Assembly: GCF_009931695.1 (NCBI RefSeq) | Contig: NZ_CP048000.1 | Span: forward strand, 866,501 to 930,500 | Direction: 5' to 3' | DNA from: Anaerocolumna sedimenticola | GTDB taxonomy: Bacteria > Bacillota > Clostridia > Lachnospirales > Lachnospiraceae | DNA: 64,000 nucleotides | In this document: positions 1 through 9,726 of the stretch, in pieces | Layout: each line of letters starts with the position of its first letter | Position numbering within the stretch: the first letter of the stretch is position 1 | Notes under the pieces: model-generated | The model's database searches: none | What the model saw: the letters and a program-made list of their open reading frames with translations, nothing else | Told to the model about the DNA's origin: nothing | Translations under genes and position numbers: made by a program

Positions 1-361
1 TATACTGAGGTTCTTCTTCCTCCTTGTACAAGCTTCCAAAATTATTTACCAGCTTATCTTTGCAAGCCTTACAGAACCTTCCGGTTTTAATCATGGTACC
101 GCAATTTTCACATTCAATACCAATCGGGGAATCTGGAGAAAATGCAAGCCGCTCTTCCCTGATCCACTTCTGGATCTGCATGGTAGAAACATCATTTTCT
201 TCTGCTACTTCTGCAATTCCAGCCCCGGGGTGATTATAGATATATTCCTTAACTACCGAAAACTTTTCATCAAGGGCCTTTAAACAAGCATTGCACAGAG
301 GCGGCTGCCCGCTGATATAATTATATAATTTCCCGCAACTTTTACAGTTTCGTACATCCAT
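1..361 (-). CDS. yvyF: YvyF-like flagellar-region protein (3' end beyond window)
   Basis: The minus-strand frame opens with ATG at 361, eight bases after AAGGAGG, and stays open to the window edge, so the gene is partial at its 3' end. About 120 residues are visible. They contain an N-terminal zinc-finger pair (CKSCGKLY near residue 6, then CNAC), a central winged/helical stretch (AEVAEENDVSTMQIQKWI) and a second cysteine cluster (CENCG, CKAC). This pattern matches the small flagellar-operon protein called YvyF in Bacillus, which follows comFC there as it does here. Its molecular role is unclear; the layout suggests a DNA- or protein-binding zinc protein. The family call rests on motif layout and synteny, not on an alignment. 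Confidence 0.72.
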   Translation of the reverse strand, partial: MDVRNCKSCGKLYNYISGQPPLCNACLKALDEKFSVVKEYIYNHPGAGIAEVAEENDVSTMQIQKWIREERLAFSPDSPIGIECENCGTMIKTGRFCKACKDKLVNNFGSLYKEEEEPQY

Positions 362-374
362 ATCTTTCTCCTCC

Positions 375-1097
375 TTAGTATCCTTTACCAATACAAATAC
401 TTAGAAAATAAACTTCTTTTATACCATTTTGTAACAATATATTCGAACAGGCTTCAATAGTACTGCCTGTGGTATAAATATCATCTATTAACATTACACT
501 ATGAATCGATTTTAATATCTTATTACTCTCCTCCGCCGAATAAGTAAATGCTTTTTCTAAGTTTTTTAACCTTTCTTTATCATTTAGTAGTTTTTGAGGC
601 AACGTTTTTTTATCTCTTTGCAGGAGATGGGATAATACGGTTATATTCAGTTTTTTACCAATACCCTTTGCTAAGATATCTGCCTGATTATAACCTCTTT
701 GCATTAACTTCGATTTATGTATCGGTATCGGTACCAATACCTCCGGAGCTATTGATTTTATTTCATTACCATAATGTTTAATTATCTCATCAATATAAAA
801 GTCACTATATTCTCTTCTGCCATGAAATTTAAAATCTGCTATGGATTTTTTCATGGATGAGTCATAAACCCACATAGCATAACCTTTACTATAATGATGG
901 TTCTTAGTCTCGCAGTCATAGCAGTATTCCCTTTCTTCCGATTCTATGGGTTTACTGCATTTTTTACAGCGAGGTTCTTCGATTGGCTTTAACTTTAATT
1001 TACAAGGAGGACATACCAACTGTCCTCTGGGTTCCACAATTTCACCGCAAATTGGACATCTTCGCGGATATAAAATAGTAACGATAGATTCTAACAA
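375..1097 (-). CDS. comFC: ComF family phosphoribosyltransferase-like protein
   Basis: 240 residues, starting with TTG at 1097 behind AGGGGGAT. The N-terminus carries a zinc-ribbon-like region (CPICGE, CPPCK, then CKKC and CYDC). The C-terminal two thirds is a type I phosphoribosyltransferase fold with the PRPP-loop signature VMLIDDIYTTGSTIEAC near residue 200. ComFC is required for DNA uptake in naturally competent Firmicutes and probably acts on the cytoplasmic side of the membrane. In many non-competent clostridia the gene is still kept, so competence should not be inferred from it. It ends 13 bases before the yvyF start, so the two are probably co-transcribed. Confidence 0.9.
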   Translation of the reverse strand: MLESIVTILYPRRCPICGEIVEPRGQLVCPPCKLKLKPIEEPRCKKCSKPIESEEREYCYDCETKNHHYSKGYAMWVYDSSMKKSIADFKFHGRREYSDFYIDEIIKHYGNEIKSIAPEVLVPIPIHKSKLMQRGYNQADILAKGIGKKLNITVLSHLLQRDKKTLPQKLLNDKERLKNLEKAFTYSAEESNKILKSIHSVMLIDDIYTTGSTIEACSNILLQNGIKEVYFLSICIGKGY

Positions 1098-1141
1098 AAT
1101 TATCCCCCTGTGCTATACTCTCCCCTGTTATACAACTCGTT

Positions 1142-2050
1142 TTAAAATAATTTTTCCGGATAAACTCCCTGATTGATTAAAGTTCTGAAAGATTCCACTA
1201 CCATTTGTTTATCTTCTTTATAGGTAACACCGAACCATTTATCATTGGAGGATAAAACATGTACTACTGCTTTATCTTCCTTTACTAATCTTCCGACTTC
1301 CTCAGGAAGTAAATACTCTGATTTTAATTCACTTCCATGTTCCTTTAAGAATGTAATGAAACCTGTTTCCAGTTCATCAAAAAGTCCTGTTGTAAATCCC
1401 CACATGTTCATAGATACGGCACTATTTAAATTAATTTCAATTTCACCGCCTTTGCCGTCAGAAGCCACGGCCATATCTCCCTTTTGCTCGATTTCTCTCG
1501 TTTCAACAATATCTACCAGGAAGCCGTTCTCATCAACCTTACAAACTCCTCTGGTAACCGTGCCATTTTCACTTAGGGTATTTCCCAATACAAAACCAGC
1601 CATACAGAAATTATTCTTATCGTTTGATTCTAAATTAGCCAGATAATCATGCACCTTAACAAAGGCCTCTTTACCGTAATAATCATCTGCATTAATAACC
1701 GCAAATGGCTCTTTTACAACATCTTTGCAGGATAAGACTGCCTGTCCGGTTCCCCAGGGTTTTGTTCTGTCTTCCGGTTTACTAAAACCTGCCGGGAGAT
1801 TATCCATTTCCTGAAATACGTATTCAACTTCAATTATTTTAGAGATCCGATTGCCAATAACTTCTATAAAATCCTGTTCCAGGTCTTTACGGATAATAAA
1901 TACCACTTTATTAAAACCTGCTTTTATGGCATCGTAAATGGAATAGTCCATTATAATTTCTCCGCTCGGCCCCACCGGCTCTAACTGTTTGATTCCTCCA
2001 TATCTGCTTCCCAGGCCTGCCGCCATAATGACTAACGTAGTTTTTTTCAT
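1142..2050 (-). CDS. Nucleotidyltransferase family protein (sugar-phosphate type)
   Basis: 302 residues; ATG behind AAAGGGGA. The N-terminal signature LVIMAAGLGSRYGGIKQLEP is the nucleotide-binding loop of GlmU/RfbA-type sugar-1-phosphate nucleotidyltransferases, and NADDYYGKEAF near residue 120 supplies the metal-binding aspartates. The protein probably transfers an NMP onto a sugar phosphate, but the sugar cannot be told from sequence. No hexapeptide acyltransferase tail is present, so it is not GlmU. It lies 45 bases upstream of comFC on the same strand and could share a transcript. Confidence 0.8.
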   Translation of the reverse strand: MKKTTLVIMAAGLGSRYGGIKQLEPVGPSGEIIMDYSIYDAIKAGFNKVVFIIRKDLEQDFIEVIGNRISKIIEVEYVFQEMDNLPAGFSKPEDRTKPWGTGQAVLSCKDVVKEPFAVINADDYYGKEAFVKVHDYLANLESNDKNNFCMAGFVLGNTLSENGTVTRGVCKVDENGFLVDIVETREIEQKGDMAVASDGKGGEIEINLNSAVSMNMWGFTTGLFDELETGFITFLKEHGSELKSEYLLPEEVGRLVKEDKAVVHVLSSNDKWFGVTYKEDKQMVVESFRTLINQGVYPEKLF

Positions 2051-2263
2051 AATTTTCCCCTTTCGTTTCCGATATCTACAAATTCTATATTATAATGTAT
2101 CTTTTGTACAAATCCAATAAGTTTATATTCTTATTTTATTTATGTCATTTACCCTTTTGGATTTTATTACTTCTTTGTCTTTAAGTAAAACATTCTCTAA
2201 ATAAAGTAAATTTATATCTTTATTATAACCCAGACTTCCACATTTTGCATCAGTAAATTGTCC

Positions 2264-4486
2264 TTATTTCAGATATAACTCCCTGATCCGTTCAGAAAGT
2301 CCGGAGAATCTTTTCTGTTCACTTTCATTATCTATCATCATCTGTACGACATCCTGACTGCCGACAATGGTAACACAATTTTTGGCTCTGGTGACTGCTG
2401 TATATAAAAGGTTCCGATTAAGCAGCATTCTGGGACCGGTTAATAAAGGCATAACGACTGCCGGGTACTCGCTTCCCTGTGACTTATGGATGGTAATCGC
2501 ATAAGCCAATTCCAATTCTTCCAACTGGCTAAACGTATATTCAACCATTCTGCCCTCATCGAACTCTACCGTTACCTGCTCGGCAAATAAATTTATCTCT
2601 TTTATAATTCCCGTATCACCATTAAAAATTCCTGTACCATTTTCCGTAGTAATTCCATATCTGCTCTTTATCTCCCAGGTCAGCTGATAATTATTTTTTA
2701 TCTGCATAACCTTATCCCCTTCTCTGAAAATGCAGTTATGAAATTCTTTCTCTTTTTTATCCGGTGAGGGAGGATTAAGAAATTGCTGTAACACCTGATT
2801 TAACCGTTCCACTCCTAATTCCCCTTTTCTCATGGGCGTTAATACCTGAATATCAAAAGAAGTCGCATTAACATATTTAGGCATTTTATCGCGTACCAGA
2901 GCAACAATTACCTGAATGATTACGGTTACATCATCCCGTTTCAATAAGAAGAAATCCTTGCTTTTATTATCCAGATTAATACGTTCTCCTGCATTGATTT
3001 TATGGGCATTAACAATAATATCACTTTCCGTCGCCTGTCTGAAAATTTTTGTCAATTTAACCACGTTAAATTGATGGGAATTAATAATGTCCTTCAATAC
3101 ATTACCTGGACCTACGGAGGGAAGCTGATTGACATCCCCAACCAGAATTAATCTGGTACCAACGGTAATCGCACGCAGTAATGCATACATAATACTAATA
3201 TCCACCATGGACATCTCATCGATGATAATAACATCCGTTTCCAGCGGATTTCCTTCATTTCTCTCAAAAATTAATTTATTGTCCATATCACCGGACATTT
3301 TTGAGATTTCCAACAACCGATGTATGGTTCTTGCTTCATAACCGGTAGTTTCCGTCATACGCTTAGCGGCTCTTCCTGTCGGTGCAGCTAATAAGATATC
3401 CATTCCTTCCGCTTCAAAAAAACGGATAATAGCGTTAATCGTAGTTGTTTTACCGGTACCGGGACCTCCTGTCACTACCAAGAGCCCATTTCTGGCAGCT
3501 TCTATTACCGCAGTACGCTGCATTTCATCTAATTCTATCTGAAACTGTTTTTCAACAGCTTTTAATCGATAATCAATTTCTATTAATGGTAAATCATATT
3601 TAATATTCAAATCACAAAGCATCTTGGCAGAATTTAATTCCAGATAAAATAAGCTGGCACCATAGATCTGTTTATAACCCTCACTTTCCCGGATCATTAG
3701 CTTTTTATCCATAGCCAGGTCTATAATATGATGTTCGATTCCCCTTACATCAACCCCCAGAAGTTCTGCTGTTCTGGCTGCTAACACATCTTCCGGTAAA
3801 TATACATGTCCGGCAGTACTTGCCTGGAGCAAGGTATATAAAATACCAGCTTTCATACGATAATCAGAGTCTGTTCCGATACCTATTTTTGCAGCAATCT
3901 CATCCGCAAGTTTAAATCCGATTCCGCTTATATCCTCTGCCAGCTTGTAGGGATTTTCTTTTACAATCTGATACATTTTGGCGCCGTATTCTTTATATAT
4001 TTTAACTGCCAGAGCAGTAGTAATACCAAATTGCTGAAGAAATAACATAGCTCCCCGCATGTCTTTTTTATCATCAAACTGTTTGGCAATTTCCCTTGCC
4101 ATATTCTCGCTGATTCCTTTTACTTCGGCCAACCGTTCCGGTTCCTCTTCAATGATACGGAATGTATCCTTTTTAAACTTTCTTACAATTCGGGCAGCCA
4201 GTGCATTGCCAATCCCTTTGATTGCACCGGAACCTAAATATCTCTCCATAGACTGCAAATCTTCCGGCTCCATAAATTCATAACTCTGAACCTGGAATTG
4301 CTCACCATACAACTGATGCGCAGTGTAATTTCCGGTGGCACGAATAAATTCACCCTCGCTTATAAAAGTAAATGTTCCGACACAGGTCATTTCTACATCA
4401 TCGTTTACCAAAGTTAAAACCGTATATCCATTCTCAGCATTCCTAAATACAATCTTATCTACATACCCTTCTAAAACTTCAGACAA
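2264..4486 (-). CDS. recD2: RecD2-type ATP-dependent 5'-3' DNA helicase
   Basis: 740 residues, starting with TTG nine bases after AAGGAGG. The N-terminal third has the OB-like domain and helix-hairpin-helix repeats typical of RecD2 (GAIKGIGNALAARIV; VKGISENMAREI). The helicase core follows with Walker A GGPGTGKTTT near residue 341, Walker B DVIIIDEMSMVD near 415, a QLPSVGPG motif, and the C-terminal motif AITIHKSQGSEYPAVV. RecD2 is found in bacteria without RecBC and acts in recombination, repair and mismatch processing. The start is well fixed by the ribosome binding site. The downstream 210 bases hold no clear gene. Confidence 0.93.
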   Translation of the reverse strand: MSEVLEGYVDKIVFRNAENGYTVLTLVNDDVEMTCVGTFTFISEGEFIRATGNYTAHQLYGEQFQVQSYEFMEPEDLQSMERYLGSGAIKGIGNALAARIVRKFKKDTFRIIEEEPERLAEVKGISENMAREIAKQFDDKKDMRGAMLFLQQFGITTALAVKIYKEYGAKMYQIVKENPYKLAEDISGIGFKLADEIAAKIGIGTDSDYRMKAGILYTLLQASTAGHVYLPEDVLAARTAELLGVDVRGIEHHIIDLAMDKKLMIRESEGYKQIYGASLFYLELNSAKMLCDLNIKYDLPLIEIDYRLKAVEKQFQIELDEMQRTAVIEAARNGLLVVTGGPGTGKTTTINAIIRFFEAEGMDILLAAPTGRAAKRMTETTGYEARTIHRLLEISKMSGDMDNKLIFERNEGNPLETDVIIIDEMSMVDISIMYALLRAITVGTRLILVGDVNQLPSVGPGNVLKDIINSHQFNVVKLTKIFRQATESDIIVNAHKINAGERINLDNKSKDFFLLKRDDVTVIIQVIVALVRDKMPKYVNATSFDIQVLTPMRKGELGVERLNQVLQQFLNPPSPDKKEKEFHNCIFREGDKVMQIKNNYQLTWEIKSRYGITTENGTGIFNGDTGIIKEINLFAEQVTVEFDEGRMVEYTFSQLEELELAYAITIHKSQGSEYPAVVMPLLTGPRMLLNRNLLYTAVTRAKNCVTIVGSQDVVQMMIDNESEQKRFSGLSERIRELYLK

Positions 4487-4581
4487 TTTATTCCCACCTC
4501 CTTATCCTGCTCTAAAAACTAATCCCCTTGCCAGATAACCGTAATTACCATTCTGCTGCAATTTAGCTTCCATCACAGTAA

Positions 4582-4704
4582 CAATAACGCCTAGAAGGAA
4601 AGCCTGAACCTATATATCTGCTATAAACAGAGATTTCATAACAGCGTAAAATCTCAGTTATAAGTAAAAATTAATATAGGTTAGTCATATTTCTAGGCGT
4701 ATTG
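4582..4704. repeat. 123-bp imperfect palindrome
   Basis: The ends CAATAACGCCTAGAA and TTCTAGGCGTATTG are inverted repeats. Inner arms AACCTATAT and ATATAGGTT continue the pairing. It fills the gap between recD2 and the flagellar operon, with no coding potential. It could be a decayed MITE or a large bidirectional hairpin. There is no clean uridine tract, so a simple terminator is less likely. Confidence 0.6.
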
Positions 4705-4728
4705 CTATATAAAGACTATTTATGTATT

Positions 4729-5064
4729 TTATTTATTTCTTTTCATGGATTCGTAAAGCAGCTGTGCAATACCTAAATCTCCGCTATTTGTTACTTCATC
4801 CGCATATTCCTGATAAAGCCTGTCTCCGAAATAATCAAGATATTCATTATCTTCTTCATTTTTCGGAACTGTTTTCTTCATTTCTTTGAACACCTGCTCA
4901 ACGAAATAAGATTCAAAACTCTTGCAAACATCCATTAACTCTTGATCCGAAGAGTTTTTGATGTTACCATTCAATTTTGCTTCCAGTTTGCTGGTGTTAT
5001 TCGAGGTGTTAAGTGCGGAGGAAGCAGTAGTAAATACGGAATCATTTCCGATTGAAAAACTCAT
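4729..5064 (-). CDS. Flagellar rod-binding protein (FlgJ N-terminal domain only)
   Basis: 111 residues behind AGGGG. The C-terminal half carries the rod-binding signature: LMDVCKSFESYFVEQVFKEM, then LDYFGDRLYQEYADEV. This domain caps and assembles the rod in the periplasmic/wall region. The muramidase domain that enterobacterial FlgJ carries is absent, as is usual in Firmicutes. It is the last gene of the mbl-flgF-flgG operon, 12 bases after flgG. Confidence 0.85.
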   Translation of the reverse strand: MSFSIGNDSVFTTASSALNTSNNTSKLEAKLNGNIKNSSDQELMDVCKSFESYFVEQVFKEMKKTVPKNEEDNEYLDYFGDRLYQEYADEVTNSGDLGIAQLLYESMKRNK

Positions 5065-5076
5065 ATTCTACCCCTG

Positions 5077-5892
5077 TTATCTGCGAAGATTGTTAGCCTG
5101 CTGTAACATTTCATCTGCTGCAGTGATTGACTTGGAATTCATCTCATACGCTCTCTGTGCAACAATAAGATCTACCATCTCATTTACTGCCTGCACATTG
5201 GAGCCCTCCAAAAATCCCGTCTTAATTACACTCTTCTTCAGATTAGCATCTTCATTCTCTAATCGTGCGGTACCGGAAGCTGCCGTTTCTTTTAATATAC
5301 TATCGGAAGTCTTCTCTAGTCCGGCAGGGTTATTAAATTGGGCAAGACTGATTTGAATTCCCATTGGCTGTAATTTATCATTCTCATCGGGATATAGCAG
5401 GTTACCGCTCTCATCGATTTGCAAATCCGCAGTATTAATATTGGAATCCAATACTATAGGAGCACCTGTCGTATCCAGAATAGGATATCCTTCTGTTGTC
5501 GCTAACGTAATTCCATTGGCACCAACCGATAGACCAAACGCACCGTTTCGTGTATAACCAATGCTTCCATCGCTTGTCTGTACCCTGAAAAAGCCATTAC
5601 CCTGGATACCGAAATCAAAATCATTTCCAGTTTCATTTAAATTACCTTGTGTATACTGGGATAAAATAGCAGAATTCCTTACTCCTAATCCAACCTGTAT
5701 TCCTGAGGGTTTGTCCTCACCATTGGAATCGGTTGATTTTGTTTGTATCGTTTGATATAACAATGTTTTAAACTGAGCATTTTCTTTTTTATATCCTGTT
5801 GTATTAATATTAGCCAGGTTATTCGAAATGGTATCTACATTCGTTTGCTGTGATATCATACCGGAAGCGGCTGTCCATAATGAACGCATCAT
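5077..5892 (-). CDS. flgG: Flagellar basal-body rod/hook protein FlgG (FlhP-like)
   Basis: 271 residues from the ATG at 5892. An upstream ATG at 5898 sits only three bases from the AAAGGA ribosome binding site, so the second one is preferred. The N-terminus MRSLWTAASGMISQQTNVD with SNNLANINTTGYKK is the conserved flagellar rod/hook N-domain. The C-terminus NVQAVNEMVDLIVAQRAYEM is the matching C-domain. These proteins self-assemble through N/C coiled coils into the distal rod. The position after flgF and mbl mirrors mbl-flhO-flhP of Bacillus. Confidence 0.92.
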   Translation of the reverse strand: MMRSLWTAASGMISQQTNVDTISNNLANINTTGYKKENAQFKTLLYQTIQTKSTDSNGEDKPSGIQVGLGVRNSAILSQYTQGNLNETGNDFDFGIQGNGFFRVQTSDGSIGYTRNGAFGLSVGANGITLATTEGYPILDTTGAPIVLDSNINTADLQIDESGNLLYPDENDKLQPMGIQISLAQFNNPAGLEKTSDSILKETAASGTARLENEDANLKKSVIKTGFLEGSNVQAVNEMVDLIVAQRAYEMNSKSITAADEMLQQANNLRR

Positions 5893-5923
5893 AGGCATAT
5901 ATCCTTTCTTATGTGAAAATTAA

Positions 5924-6697
5924 TTATATTTTACCTACTGAATTAGCTGCAAGATCCAAAGTACCGTCTACGGTCTGAATCACTTTTTGATTTGCTTCAT
6001 AAGCTCTAGTGACAGCGATCATATCAACCATCTCGGAAACAACATTTACATTGGACTGTTCGGTATATCCTTGTCTGATTTTAGATGTCCCTGTTGTTTC
6101 ATTCGCTCCCTCAAGAGCTACATACATACTGTCACCTTGTTTCTGCAGGTAGTTATAATCCTCAAAATCAGTCGTTATGACTTTATCAATATAAACACCA
6201 TCTGCATATACGGAACCATCTGCATCGATTGTTACATTCGCTGTATTAACCGGAATTGCAAGCTCTCCGCTCTCACCTACCAAAGTATTACCATTAGCAT
6301 CCACCAGTTTTCCATCCTGGTTCATGGTAAAGGAACCATCCCTGGTATATTTAATGACTTCATTTCCATCCTTATCTTTCGTGGAAATATTAAAAAATCC
6401 TTTTCCTTCGATTGCCAGGTCATATGGGTTGCCGGTTTGTCTGAAAGAGCCTTGTCCATAATTAGTATAAACTTCACCCAACTTCACTCCAAGGCTCATT
6501 TTACCTATCGCTTTGTCATTATATTGTTCGGACGAATCTTTGATTTTTAGGGTTAATAAATTATCAAAAGACTGATTGGTAACATTATCTTTTTTATAAC
6601 CAATCGTCGCTGCATTAGCAAGGTTATTAGATATAATATCCAGTCTTTTTTGTTCATTAGCCATTCCTGTCCATGCCGTATACAGACCTCTTACCAT
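5924..6697 (-). CDS. flgF: Flagellar basal-body rod protein FlgF/FlhO-like
   Basis: 257 residues, ATG behind GGAGATAGGAG. It has the rod-protein N-motif (LYTAWTGMANEQ, SNNLANAATIGYKK), the central domain (GQGSFRQTGNPYDLAIEGKG) and the C-motif NVVSEMVDMIAVTRAYEANQ. It is a paralogue of the next gene. FlgF and FlgG-type proteins build the proximal and distal rod. The order mbl, this gene, flgG suggests it is the equivalent of Bacillus FlhO. Confidence 0.9.
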   Translation of the reverse strand: MVRGLYTAWTGMANEQKRLDIISNNLANAATIGYKKDNVTNQSFDNLLTLKIKDSSEQYNDKAIGKMSLGVKLGEVYTNYGQGSFRQTGNPYDLAIEGKGFFNISTKDKDGNEVIKYTRDGSFTMNQDGKLVDANGNTLVGESGELAIPVNTANVTIDADGSVYADGVYIDKVITTDFEDYNYLQKQGDSMYVALEGANETTGTSKIRQGYTEQSNVNVVSEMVDMIAVTRAYEANQKVIQTVDGTLDLAANSVGKI

Positions 6698-6770
6698 ACT
6701 TTACTCCTATCTCCCCGTCACTTTGGGTTTATAAAGTTGTCTTTATCTTATGTCATAACCTATATATCGG

Positions 6771-7760
6771 CTAATCTCTCTTTCCACTTAAGAACTCTAC
6801 AAATTTTCCTGTACCAATTGCTACGGCAGTCATTGGATCTTCTGCTGTCATGGTATTAATTCCTGTCTTGGATTCTATTAATTCTTCCAGTCCGTAAAGC
6901 AAACAGCCGCCGCCTGTTAACACGATACCACGGTCAGCGATATCCGCTGCTAATTCCGGCGGAGTTTTCTCAAGTACACTGTGTACCGCTTCCACGATCT
7001 GAGAAGTAGTTTCTTTTAAGGCCTCTTCTGTTTCATCAGAAGTAACTGTTATGGTTTTAGGAAGACCGGTAACTAAGTTACGTCCCCTTACATCCATAGT
7101 TACTACTTCCGGACGTTTATATGCGGAACCTATTTTAATCTTAATATCTTCTGCTGTTCTTTCACCAATTAAAAGATTATGTTTTTTACGCATATATCTT
7201 ACAATTGCTTCATCAAAATCGTCCCCCGCTATTTTAATGGAAGTACTTACTACTGTACCGCCTAATGAGATAACTGCAATATCGGAAGTTCCGCCCCCGA
7301 TATCTACGATCATATTACCGCAGGGTCTGGAAATATCGATTCCTGCACCGATAGCGGCTGCAATAGGCTCTTCAATGATTGCAACTTCTCTTGCGCCTGC
7401 CTGATAGGTTGCATCTTCTACTGCTTTCTTCTCTACTTCAGTAACACCGCTTGGAACGCAAACACTGATTCTTGGCTTACGAAAACGCTGTTTTCCAACT
7501 GCTTTCTGTATAAAATACTTAAGCATCTTCTCGGTTACGGTATAATCAGAAATTACACCCTGCCTTAACGGACGCACTGCAACTATATTACCCGGAGTTC
7601 TACCAAGCATTAATCTTGCTTCTTCTCCGATCGCTTTAATTTTATTGGTGTCTCTGTCAAAAGCAACAACGGATGGCTCCTTTAATACAACACCTTTACC
7701 TTTTATATAAACCAAAACACTAGCTGTTCCCAAATCAATTCCTATATCACTGCCTAACAT
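6771..7760 (-). CDS. mbl: MreB/Mbl-type actin-like cell-shape protein
   Basis: 329 residues, ATG behind AAAGGAG. Actin-fold phosphate-binding loops are visible: GIDLGTASVLVYIKGKGVV near residue 6, the phosphate-2 segment NMIVDIGGGTSDIAVISLGG near 148, and the adenosine motif ILTGGGCLLYGLEE near 285. The protein polymerises under the membrane and guides cell-wall synthesis. The three downstream flagellar genes are in the same order as in the Bacillus mbl-flhO-flhP cluster, which favours Mbl over MreB itself. MreC/MreD are not adjacent, which supports that choice. Confidence 0.88.
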   Translation of the reverse strand: MLGSDIGIDLGTASVLVYIKGKGVVLKEPSVVAFDRDTNKIKAIGEEARLMLGRTPGNIVAVRPLRQGVISDYTVTEKMLKYFIQKAVGKQRFRKPRISVCVPSGVTEVEKKAVEDATYQAGAREVAIIEEPIAAAIGAGIDISRPCGNMIVDIGGGTSDIAVISLGGTVVSTSIKIAGDDFDEAIVRYMRKKHNLLIGERTAEDIKIKIGSAYKRPEVVTMDVRGRNLVTGLPKTITVTSDETEEALKETTSQIVEAVHSVLEKTPPELAADIADRGIVLTGGGCLLYGLEELIESKTGINTMTAEDPMTAVAIGTGKFVEFLSGKRD

Positions 7761-7895
7761 AATTATCTCCTTTCACTTCCTAATCATATTCTGCCCGTAA
7801 CTCTGGCCCAATATGATGTGTTACGGACTTTTATTCTATTCATTTGTACAAATGTCATTATTACGACATCTTCCAGCCTTTACTCTGTATTGTAT

Positions 7896-7923
7896 AATCT
7901 AATTTTTTCCAATACGCTGTCAA
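7896..7923 (-). promoter_or_regulatory. Promoter of the mbl-flagellar rod operon
   Basis: On the minus strand TTGACA (7918-7923) and TAGATT (7896-7901) are 16 bases apart, about 135 bases upstream of mbl. It is a housekeeping-type promoter rather than a sigma-D one, so these rod genes are probably expressed together with cell-shape genes. The rest of 7761-8090 holds nothing else recognisable. Confidence 0.65.
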
Positions 7924-8090
7924 TTAAACATACTTGATTATATTATATACATATTTTTGGAATATTTCAAAGGAAATTTTTAAAAAAATATCTATTTAGA
8001 CTATTTTTAAGAAAGACTTAAGAAATTGTTTAAATTTAATTAGACAGCGGAAAATTTCGAATAAAGTGCAATTATACAGACACTTTCACG

Positions 8091-8191
8091 GAAACCGGAA
8101 GAAACACGCTTTACGAGTTTCTGCGGTTCGCGTGCACGTTCGAACTATTGCAAGCAAGCTTGCTAATTCTCACTTTGCTTTCACGGAAATA
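8091..8191 (-). repeat. Dispersed 100-bp structured repeat, family R3, copy 1
   Basis: About 100 bases that recur at 24266-24365 and 61213-61309. Shared features are a hairpin (GGAAGAAAC...GTTTCTGCGG type), the block GTTCGCGTGC, then GCAAGCAAGCTTGC, and an end CTTTGCTTTCRCGGAAAT. All three copies sit directly downstream of the 3' end of a minus-strand gene, abutting the terminator U-tract here and at copy 2. No coding potential. Confidence 0.8.
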
Positions 8192-8196
8192 AAAAA

Positions 8197-8226
8197 CCCC
8201 AAACTTTTATTCCTAAAAGTTTGGGG
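8197..8226 (-). terminator. Rho-independent terminator of tuf
   Basis: Perfect stem CCCCAAACTTTTA/TAAAAGTTTGGGG with a four-base loop. On the minus strand it is followed by TTTTTTATTT. It lies 21 bases after the tuf stop codon. Confidence 0.93.
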
Positions 8227-8247
8227 TAATATTTTATTTATGCAAAA

Positions 8248-9441
8248 TTATGCAATAATAGTAGCAACTTTACCTGAACCAACTGTTCTACCACCTTCAC
8301 GGATAGCGAAGCCTAAACCTTGCTCCATAGCGATAGGATGAATTAATTCGATTGTCATTTCGATATTGTCGCCAGGCATACACATTTCTACGCCTTCTGG
8401 AAGATTACAAACACCAGTTACGTCAGTTGTTCTGAAATAGAACTGTGGTCTGTAGTTGTTGAAGAAAGGAGTATGACGTCCACCTTCATCTTTTGTTAAT
8501 ACGTAAACCTGAGCAGTAAATTTCTTGTGGCATTTGATTGTGCCTGGTTTGCAAAGAACCTGTCCTCTTTCGATTTCGTTTCTTTGAACACCACGTAAAA
8601 GTGCACCGATGTTATCACCAGCCTGAGCTTCATCAAGAAGTTTACGGAACATTTCGATACCGGTTACAACTACTTTACGAGTTTCTTCTTTAATACCAAC
8701 GATTTCAACTTCTTCAGATACATGAAGAACACCACGTTCAACACGGCCTGTAGCAACAGTACCACGACCTGTAATGGAGAAAACGTCTTCTACTGGCATT
8801 AAGAAAGGTTTATCTGTTTCTCTTTGAGGATCTGGAATCCAAGAGTCAACAGCGTCAAATAATTCGATAATTTTATCGCCCCATTCTCCTTTAGGATCTT
8901 CAAGAGCTTTAAGAGCAGAACCTTGGATGATTGGTGTATCATCGCCAGGGAATTCATATTCAGTTAATAAGTCTCTGATTTCCATTTCAACTAATTCAAG
9001 AAGTTCAGGATCATCAACCATATCACATTTGTTCATAAATACAACGATATAAGGAACACCTACCTGACGGGATAATAAGATGTGCTCTTTTGTCTGAGCC
9101 ATAACACCGTCTGTAGCAGCAACAACAAGGATAGCTCCATCCATCTGAGCAGCTCCTGTGATCATGTTCTTAACGTAATCGGCATGTCCTGGGCAGTCAA
9201 CGTGAGCATAATGTCTGTTCTTTGATTCATACTCAACGTGAGCAGTAGAGATTGTGATACCTCTTTCTCTTTCTTCCGGTGCCTTATCGATCTGGTCGAA
9301 TGCAACTTCTTGGCCTGTACCTAATCTTTCATGAAGAGTCTTAGTAATCGCTGCTGTTAATGTAGTTTTACCATGATCTACGTGACCAATGGTTCCGATA
9401 TTACAATGTGGTTTGGTTCTTTCGAACTTAGCTTTAGCCAT
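8248..9441 (-). CDS. tuf: Translation elongation factor Tu
   Basis: 397 residues, ATG behind AAAGGAGG. GTP-binding motifs: G1 GHVDHGKTT near residue 19, G3 DCPGHADYV near 82, G4 NKCD near 137, G5 SALK near 174. Domains II and III follow with full length for the family. EF-Tu delivers aminoacyl-tRNA to the ribosome. It is the last gene of the str cluster and has its own promoter and terminator. Confidence 0.98.
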   Translation of the reverse strand: MAKAKFERTKPHCNIGTIGHVDHGKTTLTAAITKTLHERLGTGQEVAFDQIDKAPEERERGITISTAHVEYESKNRHYAHVDCPGHADYVKNMITGAAQMDGAILVVAATDGVMAQTKEHILLSRQVGVPYIVVFMNKCDMVDDPELLELVEMEIRDLLTEYEFPGDDTPIIQGSALKALEDPKGEWGDKIIELFDAVDSWIPDPQRETDKPFLMPVEDVFSITGRGTVATGRVERGVLHVSEEVEIVGIKEETRKVVVTGIEMFRKLLDEAQAGDNIGALLRGVQRNEIERGQVLCKPGTIKCHKKFTAQVYVLTKDEGGRHTPFFNNYRPQFYFRTTDVTGVCNLPEGVEMCMPGDNIEMTIELIHPIAMEQGLGFAIREGGRTVGSGKVATIIA

Positions 9442-9534
9442 TTTATAAAGTCCTCCTTTAATTAAATGCTTTCGATAAGCATGTGCTTATTTGCATTGCC
9501 CGTTTTGGGCTATTTGGTTTGTCTTATATGCCTA

Positions 9535-9563
9535 ATTATATTTCAATTTAGAAATATTTTCAA
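9535..9563 (-). promoter_or_regulatory. Promoter of tuf
   Basis: Minus strand TTGAAA (9558-9563), a 17-base spacer, and TATAAT (9535-9540), about 95 bases before the tuf start. It would allow tuf to be transcribed independently of fusA. Just upstream (9571-9607) is a hairpin with AATGAAT/ATTCATT arms that lacks a true U-tract. Confidence 0.8.
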
Positions 9564-9726
9564 GCTAAAATAATGAATCGCGCAAACTTTTTGCGTATTA
9601 TTCATTTTAAACAAAGAATGAATTCATTAGTTTGTGATTTCCAGTCACATCGGTTCTCGCGAACAACTCGAAAATTCTATCAAAGCATTTTATATGCTTT
9701 TTTCTCGGACTGACTGAATAGTTACA

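Noticed and set aside
5987..6550. A 187-codon frame opposite flgF
   Set aside because: It is antisense to a clear flagellar gene and has no family features or ribosome binding site.
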